Positions 23,473 through 32,701 of a stretch of DNA of 64,000 nt are shown here, in pieces. Every line of letters starts with the position of its first letter. Position 1 is the first letter of the stretch. The position numbers were made by a program, and so were the translations under genes. A model generated the notes under the pieces. That model was not told the DNA's origin. It saw nothing but the letters and a program-made list of their open reading frames with translations, and made no database searches. The stretch comes from Halomonas fontilapidosi (lineage in GTDB: Bacteria > Pseudomonadota > Gammaproteobacteria > Pseudomonadales > Halomonadaceae), in contig NZ_JACHXQ010000006.1 of assembly GCF_014192285.1 (NCBI RefSeq), positions 124,001 to 188,000 of the forward strand, in the 5' to 3' direction.

Positions 23473-23676
23473 CCAGCGCTTCAGCGTATCGGTGCGAACC
23501 GGTGCCAGCATGGGTCCCACCACCGCCCTCCCCGCAGGGCCCCTCCTTGCTGTTGCCTCGGATGCAGCCAACCAGCACGCGTTGTACAGCCTGCCACCGG
23601 CAGGCTTTCGTATGTCTCGGGCGTGCGACCTGCGTTGCGCCATCGGAATGTTCACTACCCATCGGGCAGACTCCTC

Positions 23677-25374
23677 ATGGACGTAAAACGACTTCTCCTC
23701 GTGATTCCTCTGGCGGTTCTCGCCTATCTGCTGATCGTCCAGTGGAATCAGGACTACGGGCAGGTAACCCCTGAGCCGCAAGCTCCCGGCATCACCAGCA
23801 ATGCCCCGGAAGGAGCTCGACAGGACCCGGCATCCTCGGGTAGCGATGACCTCTCGGTCCCCGCAAGCGCCGGTGCACCAGACGACATCACCGGGGAGAT
23901 TCCCGGCGAAGCCGCTTCCATGTCGGGAAGTCGCGACCTGGTGGCCGTGGTCACCGACGTGCTCGATGTCCGCATCGACCCTCAAGGGGGGGATATCGTC
24001 TACGCGGCGCTGCCCCAGCATCGCTTCAGCCTCGACTCCGAACGGCCCTACGTGCTGCTCTCCGACAGCGAAAGTCGCAGCTACGTGGCACGCTCCGGGC
24101 TACAGCTGGAGGGCCACGAGGGCCGCATCACCTTCTCTCCCGAGGCGACCGAATATCGTCTTGGCGAGAACGACGAGCGTCTCGAGGTCGATTTGACCGC
24201 CGAAGTGAACGGCGTGGAAGTGATCAAGCGCCTTACCTTCGAGCGTGACAGCTATGCGGTCGACGTGAACTACTTCCTCGCCAACAACACCGAGGAGCCG
24301 GTCACGGCTCGCTTCATCGGCCAGTTGGCTCGCGACAACAGCAGCGACCCCTCCAGCGGCCCGGCGCTGGGCATGCAGTCCTTCCTCGGTGCCGCCTATT
24401 CCACCCCGGAGGATCGCTACCTGAAGGTCGACTTCGAGGAAATCCAGGAAGGCAGTTTCAACAACCGCGACGTCGAGGGTGGCTGGGTTGCCATCATCCA
24501 GCACTACTTCACGTCGGCCTGGGTGCCACCGCAGAACCAGCAGAACCTGTTCTACGCCACCACCGATTCACGTAGCCGCAACGTCGCCGCCTTCGCCGGC
24601 CCTACCAGCAGCGTGGCAGCCAATGGTGAGACAACACTTGGCGCGACCCTCTACATGGGGCCCAAGGTACAGGAGCGCCTGGAAGCCGTGGCACCCAACC
24701 TGGAGCTGACGGTGGACTTCGGCTGGCTGTGGTTCATCGCCAACCCGCTGTTCTGGTTGCTGGACCATATTCACGACCTGATCGGCAACTGGGGCTGGTC
24801 CATCGTGCTGTTGACCTTGTTGGTAAAGCTGGCCCTTTGGCCACTCTCCGCCAAGGCCTACAAATCCATGGCCCGCATGCGCAAGCTGGGTCCCGAGATG
24901 CAGCGCCTGAAGGAGCAGTTCGGCGACGACCGCCAGAAGATGTCCCAGGAAATGATGAAGTTCTACCAGAAGGAGAAGATCAATCCTCTGGGTGGCTGTC
25001 TGCCGATCCTGGTACAGATGCCGGTGTTCATCGCCCTCTACTGGATGCTGCTGGAATCCGTGGAGTTGCGTCACGCGCCCTTCATTTTCTGGATCCAGGA
25101 CCTGTCGGTGAAGGATCCGTACTTCATTCTGCCGCTTCTGATGGGTGGCTCGATGTTCGTCCAGCAGATGCTCAACCCGACGCCTCCGGATCCCATGCAG
25201 GCGAAGATCATGAAGATGCTGCCGATCGTCTTCACCTTCTTCTTCCTGTGGTTCCCGGCCGGCCTGGTCATCTACTGGGTGGTCAACAACTGTACGTCCA
25301 TCGTTCAGCAGTACATGATCACCCGCAAGATCGAAGCTGATCCGAATATCGGCAAGGGTATGAAGACCAAGTAG
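23677..25374 (+). CDS. yidC: membrane protein insertase YidC
   Basis: YidC inserts and folds inner-membrane proteins alone or with SecYEG. The 565 residues are typical of the Gram-negative form: an N-terminal anchor (LLLVIPLAVLAYLLIVQW), a large periplasmic beta domain to about residue 340, then the conserved membrane core including WGWSIVLLTLLVKLALWPLS, GGCLPILVQMPVFIALYWML and FFLWFPAGLVIYWVVNN. The ATG at 23677 gives the standard N-terminus MDVKRLLL. A 204-bp gap without a recognisable intact yidD separates it from rnpA. Confidence 0.97.
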   Translation: MDVKRLLLVIPLAVLAYLLIVQWNQDYGQVTPEPQAPGITSNAPEGARQDPASSGSDDLSVPASAGAPDDITGEIPGEAASMSGSRDLVAVVTDVLDVRIDPQGGDIVYAALPQHRFSLDSERPYVLLSDSESRSYVARSGLQLEGHEGRITFSPEATEYRLGENDERLEVDLTAEVNGVEVIKRLTFERDSYAVDVNYFLANNTEEPVTARFIGQLARDNSSDPSSGPALGMQSFLGAAYSTPEDRYLKVDFEEIQEGSFNNRDVEGGWVAIIQHYFTSAWVPPQNQQNLFYATTDSRSRNVAAFAGPTSSVAANGETTLGATLYMGPKVQERLEAVAPNLELTVDFGWLWFIANPLFWLLDHIHDLIGNWGWSIVLLTLLVKLALWPLSAKAYKSMARMRKLGPEMQRLKEQFGDDRQKMSQEMMKFYQKEKINPLGGCLPILVQMPVFIALYWMLLESVELRHAPFIFWIQDLSVKDPYFILPLLMGGSMFVQQMLNPTPPDPMQAKIMKMLPIVFTFFFLWFPAGLVIYWVVNNCTSIVQQYMITRKIEADPNIGKGMKTK

Positions 25375-25395
25375 CGCCACCCGTCTCATCCCTCT

Positions 25396-25423
25396 CTAGA
25401 CCCCCGCCCCGGCGGGGGTCTAG
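25396..25423 (+). terminator. terminator-like hairpin after yidC
   Basis: A perfect 13-bp stem CTAGACCCCCGCC / GGCGGGGGTCTAG with a 2-base spacer lies 22 bp after the yidC stop, followed by CGTTT. It probably ends or attenuates transcription before mnmE. Confidence 0.8.
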
Positions 25424-25475
25424 CGTTTGCTGGGTCCGCCCCGGACAATACCCCCTTCCCGCATAGGAGCCGTCG

Positions 25476-26846
25476 ATGACTGCCAGTCTCCATGATCAGG
25501 ACACCATCGCCGCCCTGGCCACACCGCCGGGGCGTGGCGGAGTGAGCATCATCCGCCTCTCGGGACCCGGCTGCGCGACGATCGCCGAAACCGTAGTGGG
25601 CCACTGCCCTACCCCACGATACGCCCACTATGGCTCCTTCCGCGGGGAATCCACGGTGATCGATGAGGGCATCGCGCTGTTCTTCCCCGGCCCGCACTCC
25701 TTCACCGGCGAGGATGTCCTGGAACTTCAGGGTCACGGTGGCCCGGTGCTTATGGACCTGCTACTCGAGCGCTGCGTTCAGCTGGGGGCGCGACTTGCTC
25801 GTCCCGGTGAATTCTCGGAGCGCGCCTTCCTCAACGACAAGCTGGACCTGGCTCAGGCGGAAGCCATCGCCGACCTGATCGAAGCCAGTTCCCGAGGAGC
25901 CGCCGAGAACGCCCTGCGTTCACTTCAGGGTGAGTTCTCGCATCGCGTGGCGTCTCTGGTCCAGCGGTTGATCGAGCTGCGCATCTACGTCGAAGCGGCC
26001 ATCGACTTCCCCGAGGAGGAGATCGACTTCCTGGCTGACGGGCATGTCGCCAGCCGGCTGGCCGCGATTCAGGCGGAACTTGCTGAGGTGCGTGCCTCGG
26101 CCGCTCAGGGCGCCCTGATGCGGGAGGGCATGAGCGTGGTGATCGCCGGTCGTCCCAATGCCGGCAAGTCGAGCCTGCTCAATGCCTTGACCATGCAGAA
26201 CACCGCCATCGTCACCGACATCGAAGGCACCACCCGGGACGTGCTCAGGGAGCATATCCACCTGGATGGCATGCCCCTGCATGTCATCGATACGGCCGGT
26301 CTGCGCGACACGCCAGATGCGGTGGAGAAGATCGGGGTCGCCCGGGCCTGGGAAGAGATCGAGAAGGCCGATCGGGTGCTGCTGATGGTGGATGCCGCAA
26401 CCACCGAGGCCATCGACCCCATGGCCATCTGGCCCGAGTTCGTGGCTCGCCTTCGTGATCCCTCGCGGCTGACGCTGGTCCGCAACAAGATCGATGCCAG
26501 TCACGAGGCCCCTGGCTTCGATGCCGATGCCACCACCCCGGTAATCCGGCTTTCAGCCACAAGCGGGGCGGGCGTGGATGATCTCAAGGAACATCTGAAG
26601 TCGGTTATGGGCTATGCCACTACCACCGAGGGACGTTTCTCGGCTCGCCGCCGTCACCTGGAGGCCCTGGACCGGGCCGGACGGGCACTTGCCAACGGAG
26701 AAGCACAGCTCGCAGGCTTCGGGGCCGGTGAGCTGCTTGCCGAGGACTTGCGTGACGCCCAGCAGGCGCTGGGCGAGATCACTGGGGAGTTCAGCGCAGA
26801 CGATCTGCTGGGAGAGATCTTCGGCAGCTTCTGCATCGGCAAGTAA
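25476..26846 (+). CDS. mnmE: tRNA uridine-5-carboxymethylaminomethyl modification GTPase MnmE
   Basis: MnmE with MnmG installs the carboxymethylaminomethyl group on U34 of certain tRNAs; it is a GTPase active as a dimer. The 456 residues show an N-terminal folate-binding domain ([22 protein letters not shown]), G1 [13 protein letters not shown]3 DTAGLRDT, G4 NKID and the C-terminal FCIGK with the functional cysteine. It ends only 6 bp from the convergent rlmJ. The partner mnmG is at 41.9 kb. Confidence 0.97.
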   Translation: MTASLHDQDTIAALATPPGRGGVSIIRLSGPGCATIAETVVGHCPTPRYAHYGSFRGESTVIDEGIALFFPGPHSFTGEDVLELQGHGGPVLMDLLLERCVQLGARLARPGEFSERAFLNDKLDLAQAEAIADLIEASSRGAAENALRSLQGEFSHRVASLVQRLIELRIYVEAAIDFPEEEIDFLADGHVASRLAAIQAELAEVRASAAQGALMREGMSVVIAGRPNAGKSSLLNALTMQNTAIVTDIEGTTRDVLREHIHLDGMPLHVIDTAGLRDTPDAVEKIGVARAWEEIEKADRVLLMVDAATTEAIDPMAIWPEFVARLRDPSRLTLVRNKIDASHEAPGFDADATTPVIRLSATSGAGVDDLKEHLKSVMGYATTTEGRFSARRRHLEALDRAGRALANGEAQLAGFGAGELLAEDLRDAQQALGEITGEFSADDLLGEIFGSFCIGK

Positions 26847-26852
26847 CTCCGC

Positions 26853-27701
26853 CTATTCCCCGACCCACCAGTCACCACGGTGATGGCAGCTCGTGCCCAG
26901 TAGCGGCGTGACGTGCTGCATGGCGGCTTCCAGCCGGGAATCGAGCCCCCAGGGAGGATTGATTACGAGCATGCCGCTGCCGATCATGCCCCGCTCGGAC
27001 TCCTGAGGTTCGCGTAGCCTCAGCTCACTACGCCAGATCTTGCGCAATCCCCCCTGGCGCAACCCCTCCAGTAGCTCACTGTGGCGGCCCGTGGGCAGCA
27101 GGGGATACCACACCAGCACCACCGCATGGCGCGCCTTGCGCATGGCCTCGAGCAGTGTCTCGGCTACCTCGCCATACTCCGTCTTGCGCTCGTAGCTGGG
27201 GTCAACCAGAACGCAAAGCCGAGGCGTCGACACCGGCAGTCGCTTCAACAGCCCCTGCAGGCCGTCACCGTAAATGCGCTGGGCATTGGCGGGCAGTGCC
27301 TGTTGGCTCAGGTGCCCATGCTCGCCAGGGTGCAATTCAAAGAGCGCCAGGCGATCCTCGGCACGTAATCGGTCCGACAACCACCAGGGCGAACCGGGGT
27401 AATGGTCGAGTCGATCTTCTCTCGCCTGGACACGTCCGACAGCAGCGAGCCAGTCGGCGAGGAGGGTATCGCTAACCAGGTGTTCACGTGCCTGCCATAG
27501 CCGGGCTATGCCCTCACGATACTCCCCGAGTCTCGCCGTCTCTTCGGCCGCCAGTGGGTAGAGGCCACGCCCGGCATGGGTATCTATGTACGTAACTGGC
27601 GATTCCTTACGTAAAAGATGGTCAATGACCGCAAAGAGCATTATGTGCTTGTGAACGTCGGCGAAATTGCCCGCGTGATAGGCATGCTGATAGGAAAGCA
27701 T
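26853..27701 (-). CDS. rlmJ: 23S rRNA (adenine(2030)-N6)-methyltransferase
   Basis: RlmJ methylates A2030 of 23S rRNA using SAM. The 282-residue protein begins MLSYQHAYHAGNFADVHKH, the family N-terminus. It has the SAM-binding YIDTHAGRGLY and the catalytic motif VDPSYERKTEY, a variant of the N6-methyltransferase D-P-P-Y type box. Convergent with mnmE and with no recognisable operon partner. A bidirectional terminator was not seen in the 6-bp gap. Confidence 0.93.
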   Translation of the reverse strand: MLSYQHAYHAGNFADVHKHIMLFAVIDHLLRKESPVTYIDTHAGRGLYPLAAEETARLGEYREGIARLWQAREHLVSDTLLADWLAAVGRVQAREDRLDHYPGSPWWLSDRLRAEDRLALFELHPGEHGHLSQQALPANAQRIYGDGLQGLLKRLPVSTPRLCVLVDPSYERKTEYGEVAETLLEAMRKARHAVVLVWYPLLPTGRHSELLEGLRQGGLRKIWRSELRLREPQESERGMIGSGMLVINPPWGLDSRLEAAMQHVTPLLGTSCHHRGDWWVGE

Positions 27702-27731
27702 GAAAGAGTCCGTGAGACGTCAAGACGAAGA

Positions 27732-27760
27732 GACCCGCCACTGCAGGACAGTGACGGGTC
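27732..27760 (-). terminator. hairpin terminator of the OmpA-family gene
   Basis: Arms GACCCGCCACTG and CAGTGACGGGTC form a 12-bp stem with one wobble pair and a 5-base loop, 27 bp beyond the stop codon of the OmpA-family gene on the minus strand; a pyrimidine-rich run follows. Confidence 0.75.
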
Positions 27761-27787
27761 AGAGTGGTACTGGACCAGAGTGCCGGC

Positions 27788-28471
27788 TTATTGCTGCTGG
27801 AAGCGGTCCTCGATGGGCGACAGGGTAATCTCTACCCGACGGTTCTGGGCTCGACCCTGCTCGGTGTTATTGCTGGCCACCGGCTGACTCTCGCCATAGC
27901 CGCGCATGTTCAAGCGATTGCGTGATACACCGGTCTGAGCCAAATAGTTACCCACCGATTGGGCACGACGCTCGGAAAGACGCTGATTGTAGCCGGCATC
28001 CCCCGTGCTATCGGTATGGCCGCCGATGTTGACCAGGGTGTCGGGGTACTGCTGGAGCACCGCTGCCACGTCGTTGAGGGCATTGCGCGCGTTCGGCGTC
28101 AGGTCGCTGGAATCGAAGCCGAAGGTCACCTCGCTCGGCATGTTGAGCACGATATCGTCACCGCGACGATCGACACCGATGCCGGTGCCCTGCGTGCTCT
28201 GACGCAGCTGCTCTTCCTGACGATCCATGTAGGCGCCGATGCCACCGCCGGCAGCGGCCCCGACAGCGGCGCCGATCAGGGCACGATCGCGGCGACTGGT
28301 GCTGCCGTCACCACTGAGGGCACCGGCCGCAGCACCGACGGCAGCGCCGATGGCCGCCCCCGTCCCGGTCTGGCTACGCTGAGTCTGTCCGGTGTAAGGA
28401 TCGGTCGTGGTACAGCCCACCAGCAGCACGGCGGCCGCCAGCGGTGCAATCAGTCGGATGGGTCTGATCAT
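27788..28471 (-). CDS. OmpA-family outer-membrane lipoprotein
   Basis: The 227-residue protein has a lipoprotein signal ending in the lipobox LLVGC. Next come two glycine-zipper segments (IGAAVGAAAGALSG and LIGAAVGAAAGGGIGAY), which span or lie in membranes. The C-terminal half is an OmpA/MotB peptidoglycan-binding domain with NIGGHTDSTGDAGYNQRLSERRA and NMRGYGESQP. It resembles YiaD-type proteins. A role in anchoring the outer membrane to the cell wall follows from the domain. It is monocistronic, with its own terminator. Confidence 0.9.
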   Translation of the reverse strand: MIRPIRLIAPLAAAVLLVGCTTTDPYTGQTQRSQTGTGAAIGAAVGAAAGALSGDGSTSRRDRALIGAAVGAAAGGGIGAYMDRQEEQLRQSTQGTGIGVDRRGDDIVLNMPSEVTFGFDSSDLTPNARNALNDVAAVLQQYPDTLVNIGGHTDSTGDAGYNQRLSERRAQSVGNYLAQTGVSRNRLNMRGYGESQPVASNNTEQGRAQNRRVEITLSPIEDRFQQQ

Positions 28472-28501
28472 GGTGTCCTCTTCTCCTTGGGTTGACGAGT
28501 G

Positions 28502-29704
28502 TCATCCTTCACTGGCTTGCTCATCATCGATCAGAGCCAGCACTTCGTTCAAGAATAGTAGACCCTGAGGCGATGCCCTAAGCCAGTTGGCATCTTCCAC
28601 AAGAAGTCCTTTTTCACGGGCCTCAACCAGCCTTCCAAGCAACTGCTGTGGATCTCGGCCGGTATGCGCCTGCCAGGTCGACATCGGCACCCCACCGACC
28701 AGACGCAGAGCATTCATGGCGAATTCCAGCGGCAGTTCATGCTCATCGATAACGGCGCGACCGGCCACGAAGCCCCGTGGGTCGTTAAGCCGACGCAGGT
28801 AGTCCTCGGGCCGCCGCGACTTCCAGCGACGTTGGATCTCGAGCCCCTCAGGGCCCGCAACACTCAGCTTGCCATGGGCACCGGCGCCGATGCCCAGATA
28901 GTCACCGAAGCGCCAATAGTTGAAATTATGTCGCGAACCTCGCCCGGGTCGCGCATAGGCGGAAATCTCGTAACGCTCCAGGCCAGCGGCCTCCAGGCGC
29001 TGGTGCCCCAGGTCCTGAATGTCCCACAGTAGCTCCTCCGCGGGCAGGTCAGGCGGAAAACGGTGGAATTCGGTATTGGGTTCCAGCGTTAGCTGGTACC
29101 AGGAGAGATGCTCCGGGGAGAGCGACAGTGCCTGCTCGAGGTCGGCCAACGCCAAATCCGGCGTTTGTTGCGGCAGGCCGTGCATCAGATCGAGATTGAG
29201 GTTGTCGAAACCCGCCTGGCGCGCCTCTTCGACGGCCGCCACGGCATCATCACCGCCATGAATACGCCCCAGAGCGGACAACTGCGCATCCTGGAAGCTC
29301 TGCACGCCCAACGACAGGCGATTGATCCCCGCTGCCCGATAGCCGGCGAAGCGTCCTCGCTCGAGGGTTCCGGGGTTCGCTTCCAGGGTGATCTCGATGT
29401 CGGCTGCCAGCGGAAGCCGGCTCGCTATGGCCCGCAGAAGCCGCTCATAGAAGCTAGCGGACATCAGGCTCGGCGTCCCCCCCCCAATGAAGATGCTTGT
29501 GACCTCACGCTCAGCAGCAAACGACAGATCGACTTCAAGATCGGCGATCAGCGCCTCGAGGTAGCTTGCCTCAGGCAGCTCGGCGCTACGCCCCACACCA
29601 TGAGAGTTGAAGTCACAGTAGGGACACTTGCGTACGCACCAGGGCACATGGACATAGAGCGAGAGCGGCGGCATGCAGGCCGAAACCGAAGACGTGATGC
29701 TCAT
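28502..29704 (-). CDS. hemW: radical SAM heme chaperone HemW
   Basis: HemW is a radical SAM protein related to HemN that carries heme for delivery to respiratory proteins. The 400-residue protein has PWCVRKCPYCDFNSHG, the C-x3-C-x2-C iron-sulfur motif. It also has IFIGGGTPSLM and EANPGTL, typical of HemN/HemW. The single CxxxCxxC motif and short N-terminus favour HemW rather than HemN. The ATG at 29704 overlaps the rdgB stop by 4 bp; a second ATG at 29674 would remove ten non-conserved residues. It follows rdgB, as in many gammaproteobacteria. Confidence 0.93.
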   Translation of the reverse strand: MSITSSVSACMPPLSLYVHVPWCVRKCPYCDFNSHGVGRSAELPEASYLEALIADLEVDLSFAAEREVTSIFIGGGTPSLMSASFYERLLRAIASRLPLAADIEITLEANPGTLERGRFAGYRAAGINRLSLGVQSFQDAQLSALGRIHGGDDAVAAVEEARQAGFDNLNLDLMHGLPQQTPDLALADLEQALSLSPEHLSWYQLTLEPNTEFHRFPPDLPAEELLWDIQDLGHQRLEAAGLERYEISAYARPGRGSRHNFNYWRFGDYLGIGAGAHGKLSVAGPEGLEIQRRWKSRRPEDYLRRLNDPRGFVAGRAVIDEHELPLEFAMNALRLVGGVPMSTWQAHTGRDPQQLLGRLVEAREKGLLVEDANWLRASPQGLLFLNEVLALIDDEQASEG

Positions 29705-30312
29705 CGCTGACCCCGGCCAATACCCATTTCCGCCACCAGCGCCTGCATGGCCCGCCCTCGATGACTGAGCCAATTCTTCTGTTCAGCACTGAGTTCAGCA
29801 GCACTCGCACCCTGATCAGCAAGCCAGAACAGCGGATCATAGCCGAACCCACCCTCACCGCGTGGAGACTGAAGGATCTCACCTTCCCAGCTGCGCTGGA
29901 CGATAATGGGCACGGGGTCCTCGGCATGACGCAACAACACCAGAACACACCAGTAGCGTGCCTGACGATGACCCTGTGGCACCTCGGCCAGGGACGCCAG
30001 CAGCCGAGCATTGTTACGCGCATCGCTCTTCGGTTCCCCGGCGTAGCGTGCGGAGTAGATGCCGGGTGCCCCATGCAGAGCATCGACCTCCAGGCCGGAA
30101 TCATCGGCCAGCGCAGGCAGCCCGCTGAGGCGACTCGCTTCGCGAGCCTTGAGCAGGGCGTTCTCGACGAAGGTCAGACCGGTCTCCTCGACGTCTGCCA
30201 CGCCAAAATCGGCCTGGGGGCGCACGTCGAAGCCCAGCGGGGCGAGTAGCTGGTGGAACTCTCGCAGCTTCCCGGCATTGCCGCTGGCCAGAACCAGCTC
30301 GGCTGGCGTCAT
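29701..30312 (-). CDS. rdgB: RdgB/HAM1 family XTP/dITP pyrophosphatase
   Basis: RdgB hydrolyses non-canonical purine nucleoside triphosphates such as dITP and XTP to the monophosphate, keeping them out of DNA and RNA. The 203-residue protein has LVLASGNAGKLREF, DDSGLEVDALHGAPGIYSAR, and FGYDPLFW, the three family blocks. The ATG at 30312 is selected because residues upstream lack conservation. It is translationally coupled to hemW. Confidence 0.95.
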   Translation of the reverse strand: MTPAELVLASGNAGKLREFHQLLAPLGFDVRPQADFGVADVEETGLTFVENALLKAREASRLSGLPALADDSGLEVDALHGAPGIYSARYAGEPKSDARNNARLLASLAEVPQGHRQARYWCVLVLLRHAEDPVPIIVQRSWEGEILQSPRGEGGFGYDPLFWLADQGASAAELSAEQKNWLSHRGRAMQALVAEMGIGRGQR

Positions 30313-30711
30313 GGTCGTTTCTCCAGACGATCTTAAAGGACCCATTCTACGAGCCGTGACTAGCAGGGAAAACGGCCAGGCCGAAGAGATGCGGGACATT
30401 CCGTTCATAAGGATGAATTTTCTCATACATAATAGTGAGATCTCGAATCGAAAACCCGAGAGCATCAGGCTGAATTTCCTTGGTGGAGACTCTCAACAGG
30501 CGAAGCAGAAGCTCCATACATAGACGCCAAGTCCTTGATCATGTGGGACATAAGCCAGCTATAAAAAATTAAAATGAATATCGATATGACCATAAGTTAG
30601 TAACGGAAAGTTACATTCTGATCAAGACTAAGAACCAGTGTGTTACTTGTGCCGAAAATGCCTGATTACTTCATCATTAAAGTTAACCGCGGCTTGCGAA
30701 GGGGTCACACC
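30313..30711. other. AT-rich intergenic region upstream of the CsgD-like regulator
   Basis: About 400 bp without a credible gene, clearly richer in A and T than its surroundings, especially around 30560-30700 (for example CTATAAAAAATTAAAATG). It must hold the promoters of rdgB (minus) and of the regulator (plus). No inverted repeat or RNA gene was recognised by eye. Confidence 0.6.
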
Positions 30712-31413
30712 ATGGAACAGGGGAAGAGCCTGGTGTTGCTGGTTACCGCCAACAACCCTCAGTCACAACTCTTCATTAACTATCTCCACGAGCAGCTCGA
30801 CTGCTCGGTCTCAGTGGTCTCACCGGGAACGGAGTGGAAGGACAAGCATGCTTCGCCGACCGTGGTGCTGCTCGATGCAGATCATATCGACGAAGCAACC
30901 ATGCAGCAGTGGCATGTCAGGGCGGCCGAAGTCGATGACATGTCGCTTGCCGCTTTCAACCTGCGGGACGAGGAGCATGCCGTTGAGGTCCTCTCGGCAA
31001 TGAACCTGCAGGGCGTCTTCTACCGCAGCGATTCGCTGGAGATGATCTGCAAGGGGCTCTCAATCCTGCTGGAAGGCAACCTGTGGATGTCACGCTCGTT
31101 GATGACGCGAATGATCCAGTTCTTTCGCCGCCAGCAGCTCAACTCCTACCGGCCGGTCTGCGGCTTGACCCACCGGGAGTTGGAGATCATTGCCATGCTG
31201 GGCACAGGGGCTTCGAACATCGAGATTGCCGACCAGTTGTTTGTCAGCGAGCACACCGTTAAATCCCACCTCTACAACATCTTTCGCAAGATCAAGGTGC
31301 ACAATCGACTTCAGGCGGTGAACTGGGCCCGCCAGAACCTCGGCGCCCCGCCACCACTGGTAAAACGCCATCCACGCAATGCGCACTATCAGATCCCTGC
31401 TGCCCCCAACTGA
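30712..31413 (+). CDS. LuxR-family transcriptional regulator, CsgD-like
   Basis: The 233-residue protein has an N-terminal receiver-like domain (LVLLVTANNPQSQLF, VVLLDADHID) and a C-terminal LuxR/FixJ HTH (LTHRELEIIAMLGTGASNIEIADQLFVSEHTVKSHLYNIFRKI). The arrangement and the lack of a clear full set of phospho-acceptor residues resemble CsgD, the master regulator of curli and biofilm matrix. ATG at 30712 is supported by AGGGG 8 bases upstream. No curli or matrix genes are in the window, so the target is unknown. The long AT-rich leader suggests complex control. Confidence 0.85.
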   Translation: MEQGKSLVLLVTANNPQSQLFINYLHEQLDCSVSVVSPGTEWKDKHASPTVVLLDADHIDEATMQQWHVRAAEVDDMSLAAFNLRDEEHAVEVLSAMNLQGVFYRSDSLEMICKGLSILLEGNLWMSRSLMTRMIQFFRRQQLNSYRPVCGLTHRELEIIAMLGTGASNIEIADQLFVSEHTVKSHLYNIFRKIKVHNRLQAVNWARQNLGAPPPLVKRHPRNAHYQIPAAPN

Positions 31414-31420
31414 CCGAGTG

Positions 31421-32668
31421 TCACGTCAATTTCACGTGATGCTGAATCAAATCCGCCAGCGTCTCGGCGGCGTTGTCGGCCGTGGTATCGAGATGCAGCA
31501 GGTGCAGACGTTCCTCGTCACCGAAGGCCTCGATATCCGCTTGCTGACGAGCCAGGACGGCGAGGCTCTCCTCAACCGGAACACCCTGGCGCCGGGCGCG
31601 CTTGTCGATACGACGGCGCAGGGTAGCCTGGTCAGCCTCGAAGCTGACCAGCAGCACCGGCAGACCCCGAGCCTCGGCTTGATGGCGCAGGAGATCGCGC
31701 TGCTCCCGCTTTAGGAAGGTGCCATCGACGCAGGTGGGAAATCCTGCCTCCAGCAGCGTGCCGGCACACTCGGCAAGTCGACGATAGGTCTGCTCGGTAG
31801 CCTCTGGAGAGAACATATCCACAGGAGCGTCTATCGAGGTCGCCTGTGGATCGATAGCGAAAAGACGGTGGCGCTCTACATCCGAACAGAGACGCACGGC
31901 TCCCAGACGGCCGACCAGGGTGCGGGTGAAGCGACTCTTGCCACTGCCCGAGACACCGATGCCAATTAGCAAGGGGGGGAAGCGGAACTCGGCATGGGCC
32001 TCGGCCAGATCCAGGTAACCCCGACACTCGCGCATGGTCTCGGCCAGCAGAGCAGGTCGTTCGCCGTCCTCACCGGCCGACTGATGGCGCTGCAGGGCGC
32101 GGCGCGCGCCGGCAAGGGCCTGGACGAAAGCGAAGACCGACAGCAGGCGGGCCACCTCGTAGTCTCCAGACTGGCGCAGGTAGCCATCGAGGGCCTGGCG
32201 AGCCAACACTGTCTCACCGCGGGCCTCGAGCCCCACGAGCAGCGACGCCAGGTCGCTGCCTGGATCGGCAATGCCATCACCGCTGGCGCTCTGGAGATCC
32301 CGGCCGATGGCATTGGCCAACAGCACTCGGCCCTTGTCACAGAGACGACTGTGCGGATGCACGACGGCCCAGCTGGTTTCAAGAAGACGCTCACGTCGGG
32401 CCAGGAAGACTGCTGCTAACCGCTCGAGATCCTCCTCGAGCCACTGGCGGAGACAGGCCAGACGATGGCGGTCCTCTTCCCCGACAAGCAGCGGCTCGAT
32501 GTCCGCTACTTCCCCTTCAAGCTGTGCCCGAATGGCAACCAGCCCGGCATCTTCGGGGGCGGCCGCTACGGCAGAGCACTGATGAAAGGCCACCAGGCGG
32601 TCGACCAGCTCATCAAGCTGCAGCGCCTCCTCGCAGGAAGCCGCGTATTCGGCATGTGTGGGGCTCAT
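31421..32668 (-). CDS. P-loop kinase domain protein with degenerate APH-like N-terminal part
   Basis: The 415-residue protein matches the two-part COG2187-type architecture: an aminoglycoside-phosphotransferase-like N-terminal half and an AAA/kinase C-terminal half. The C-terminal half is intact, with the P-loop GVSGSGKS at residues 238-245 and SFEADQATLRRRI later. In the N-terminal half the family's HGDLHxxN catalytic loop is replaced by VHPHSRLC (residues 103-110), while the following SDLASLLVGLEARG (138-151) is kept. The N-terminus is also shorter than usual. Function is unknown. It precedes the region of hemL on the same strand. Confidence 0.75.
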   Translation of the reverse strand: MSPTHAEYAASCEEALQLDELVDRLVAFHQCSAVAAAPEDAGLVAIRAQLEGEVADIEPLLVGEEDRHRLACLRQWLEEDLERLAAVFLARRERLLETSWAVVHPHSRLCDKGRVLLANAIGRDLQSASGDGIADPGSDLASLLVGLEARGETVLARQALDGYLRQSGDYEVARLLSVFAFVQALAGARRALQRHQSAGEDGERPALLAETMRECRGYLDLAEAHAEFRFPPLLIGIGVSGSGKSRFTRTLVGRLGAVRLCSDVERHRLFAIDPQATSIDAPVDMFSPEATEQTYRRLAECAGTLLEAGFPTCVDGTFLKREQRDLLRHQAEARGLPVLLVSFEADQATLRRRIDKRARRQGVPVEESLAVLARQQADIEAFGDEERLHLLHLDTTADNAAETLADLIQHHVKLT

Positions 32669-32701
32669 CTGGGGGGTCTCTCGCTATGGCGTGATGGAGT
32701 C

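Noticed and set aside
23469..23774. 101-codon frame starting at the end of rnpA
   Set aside because: It runs into the yidC coding start, is proline/serine/arginine-rich and does not resemble YidD.
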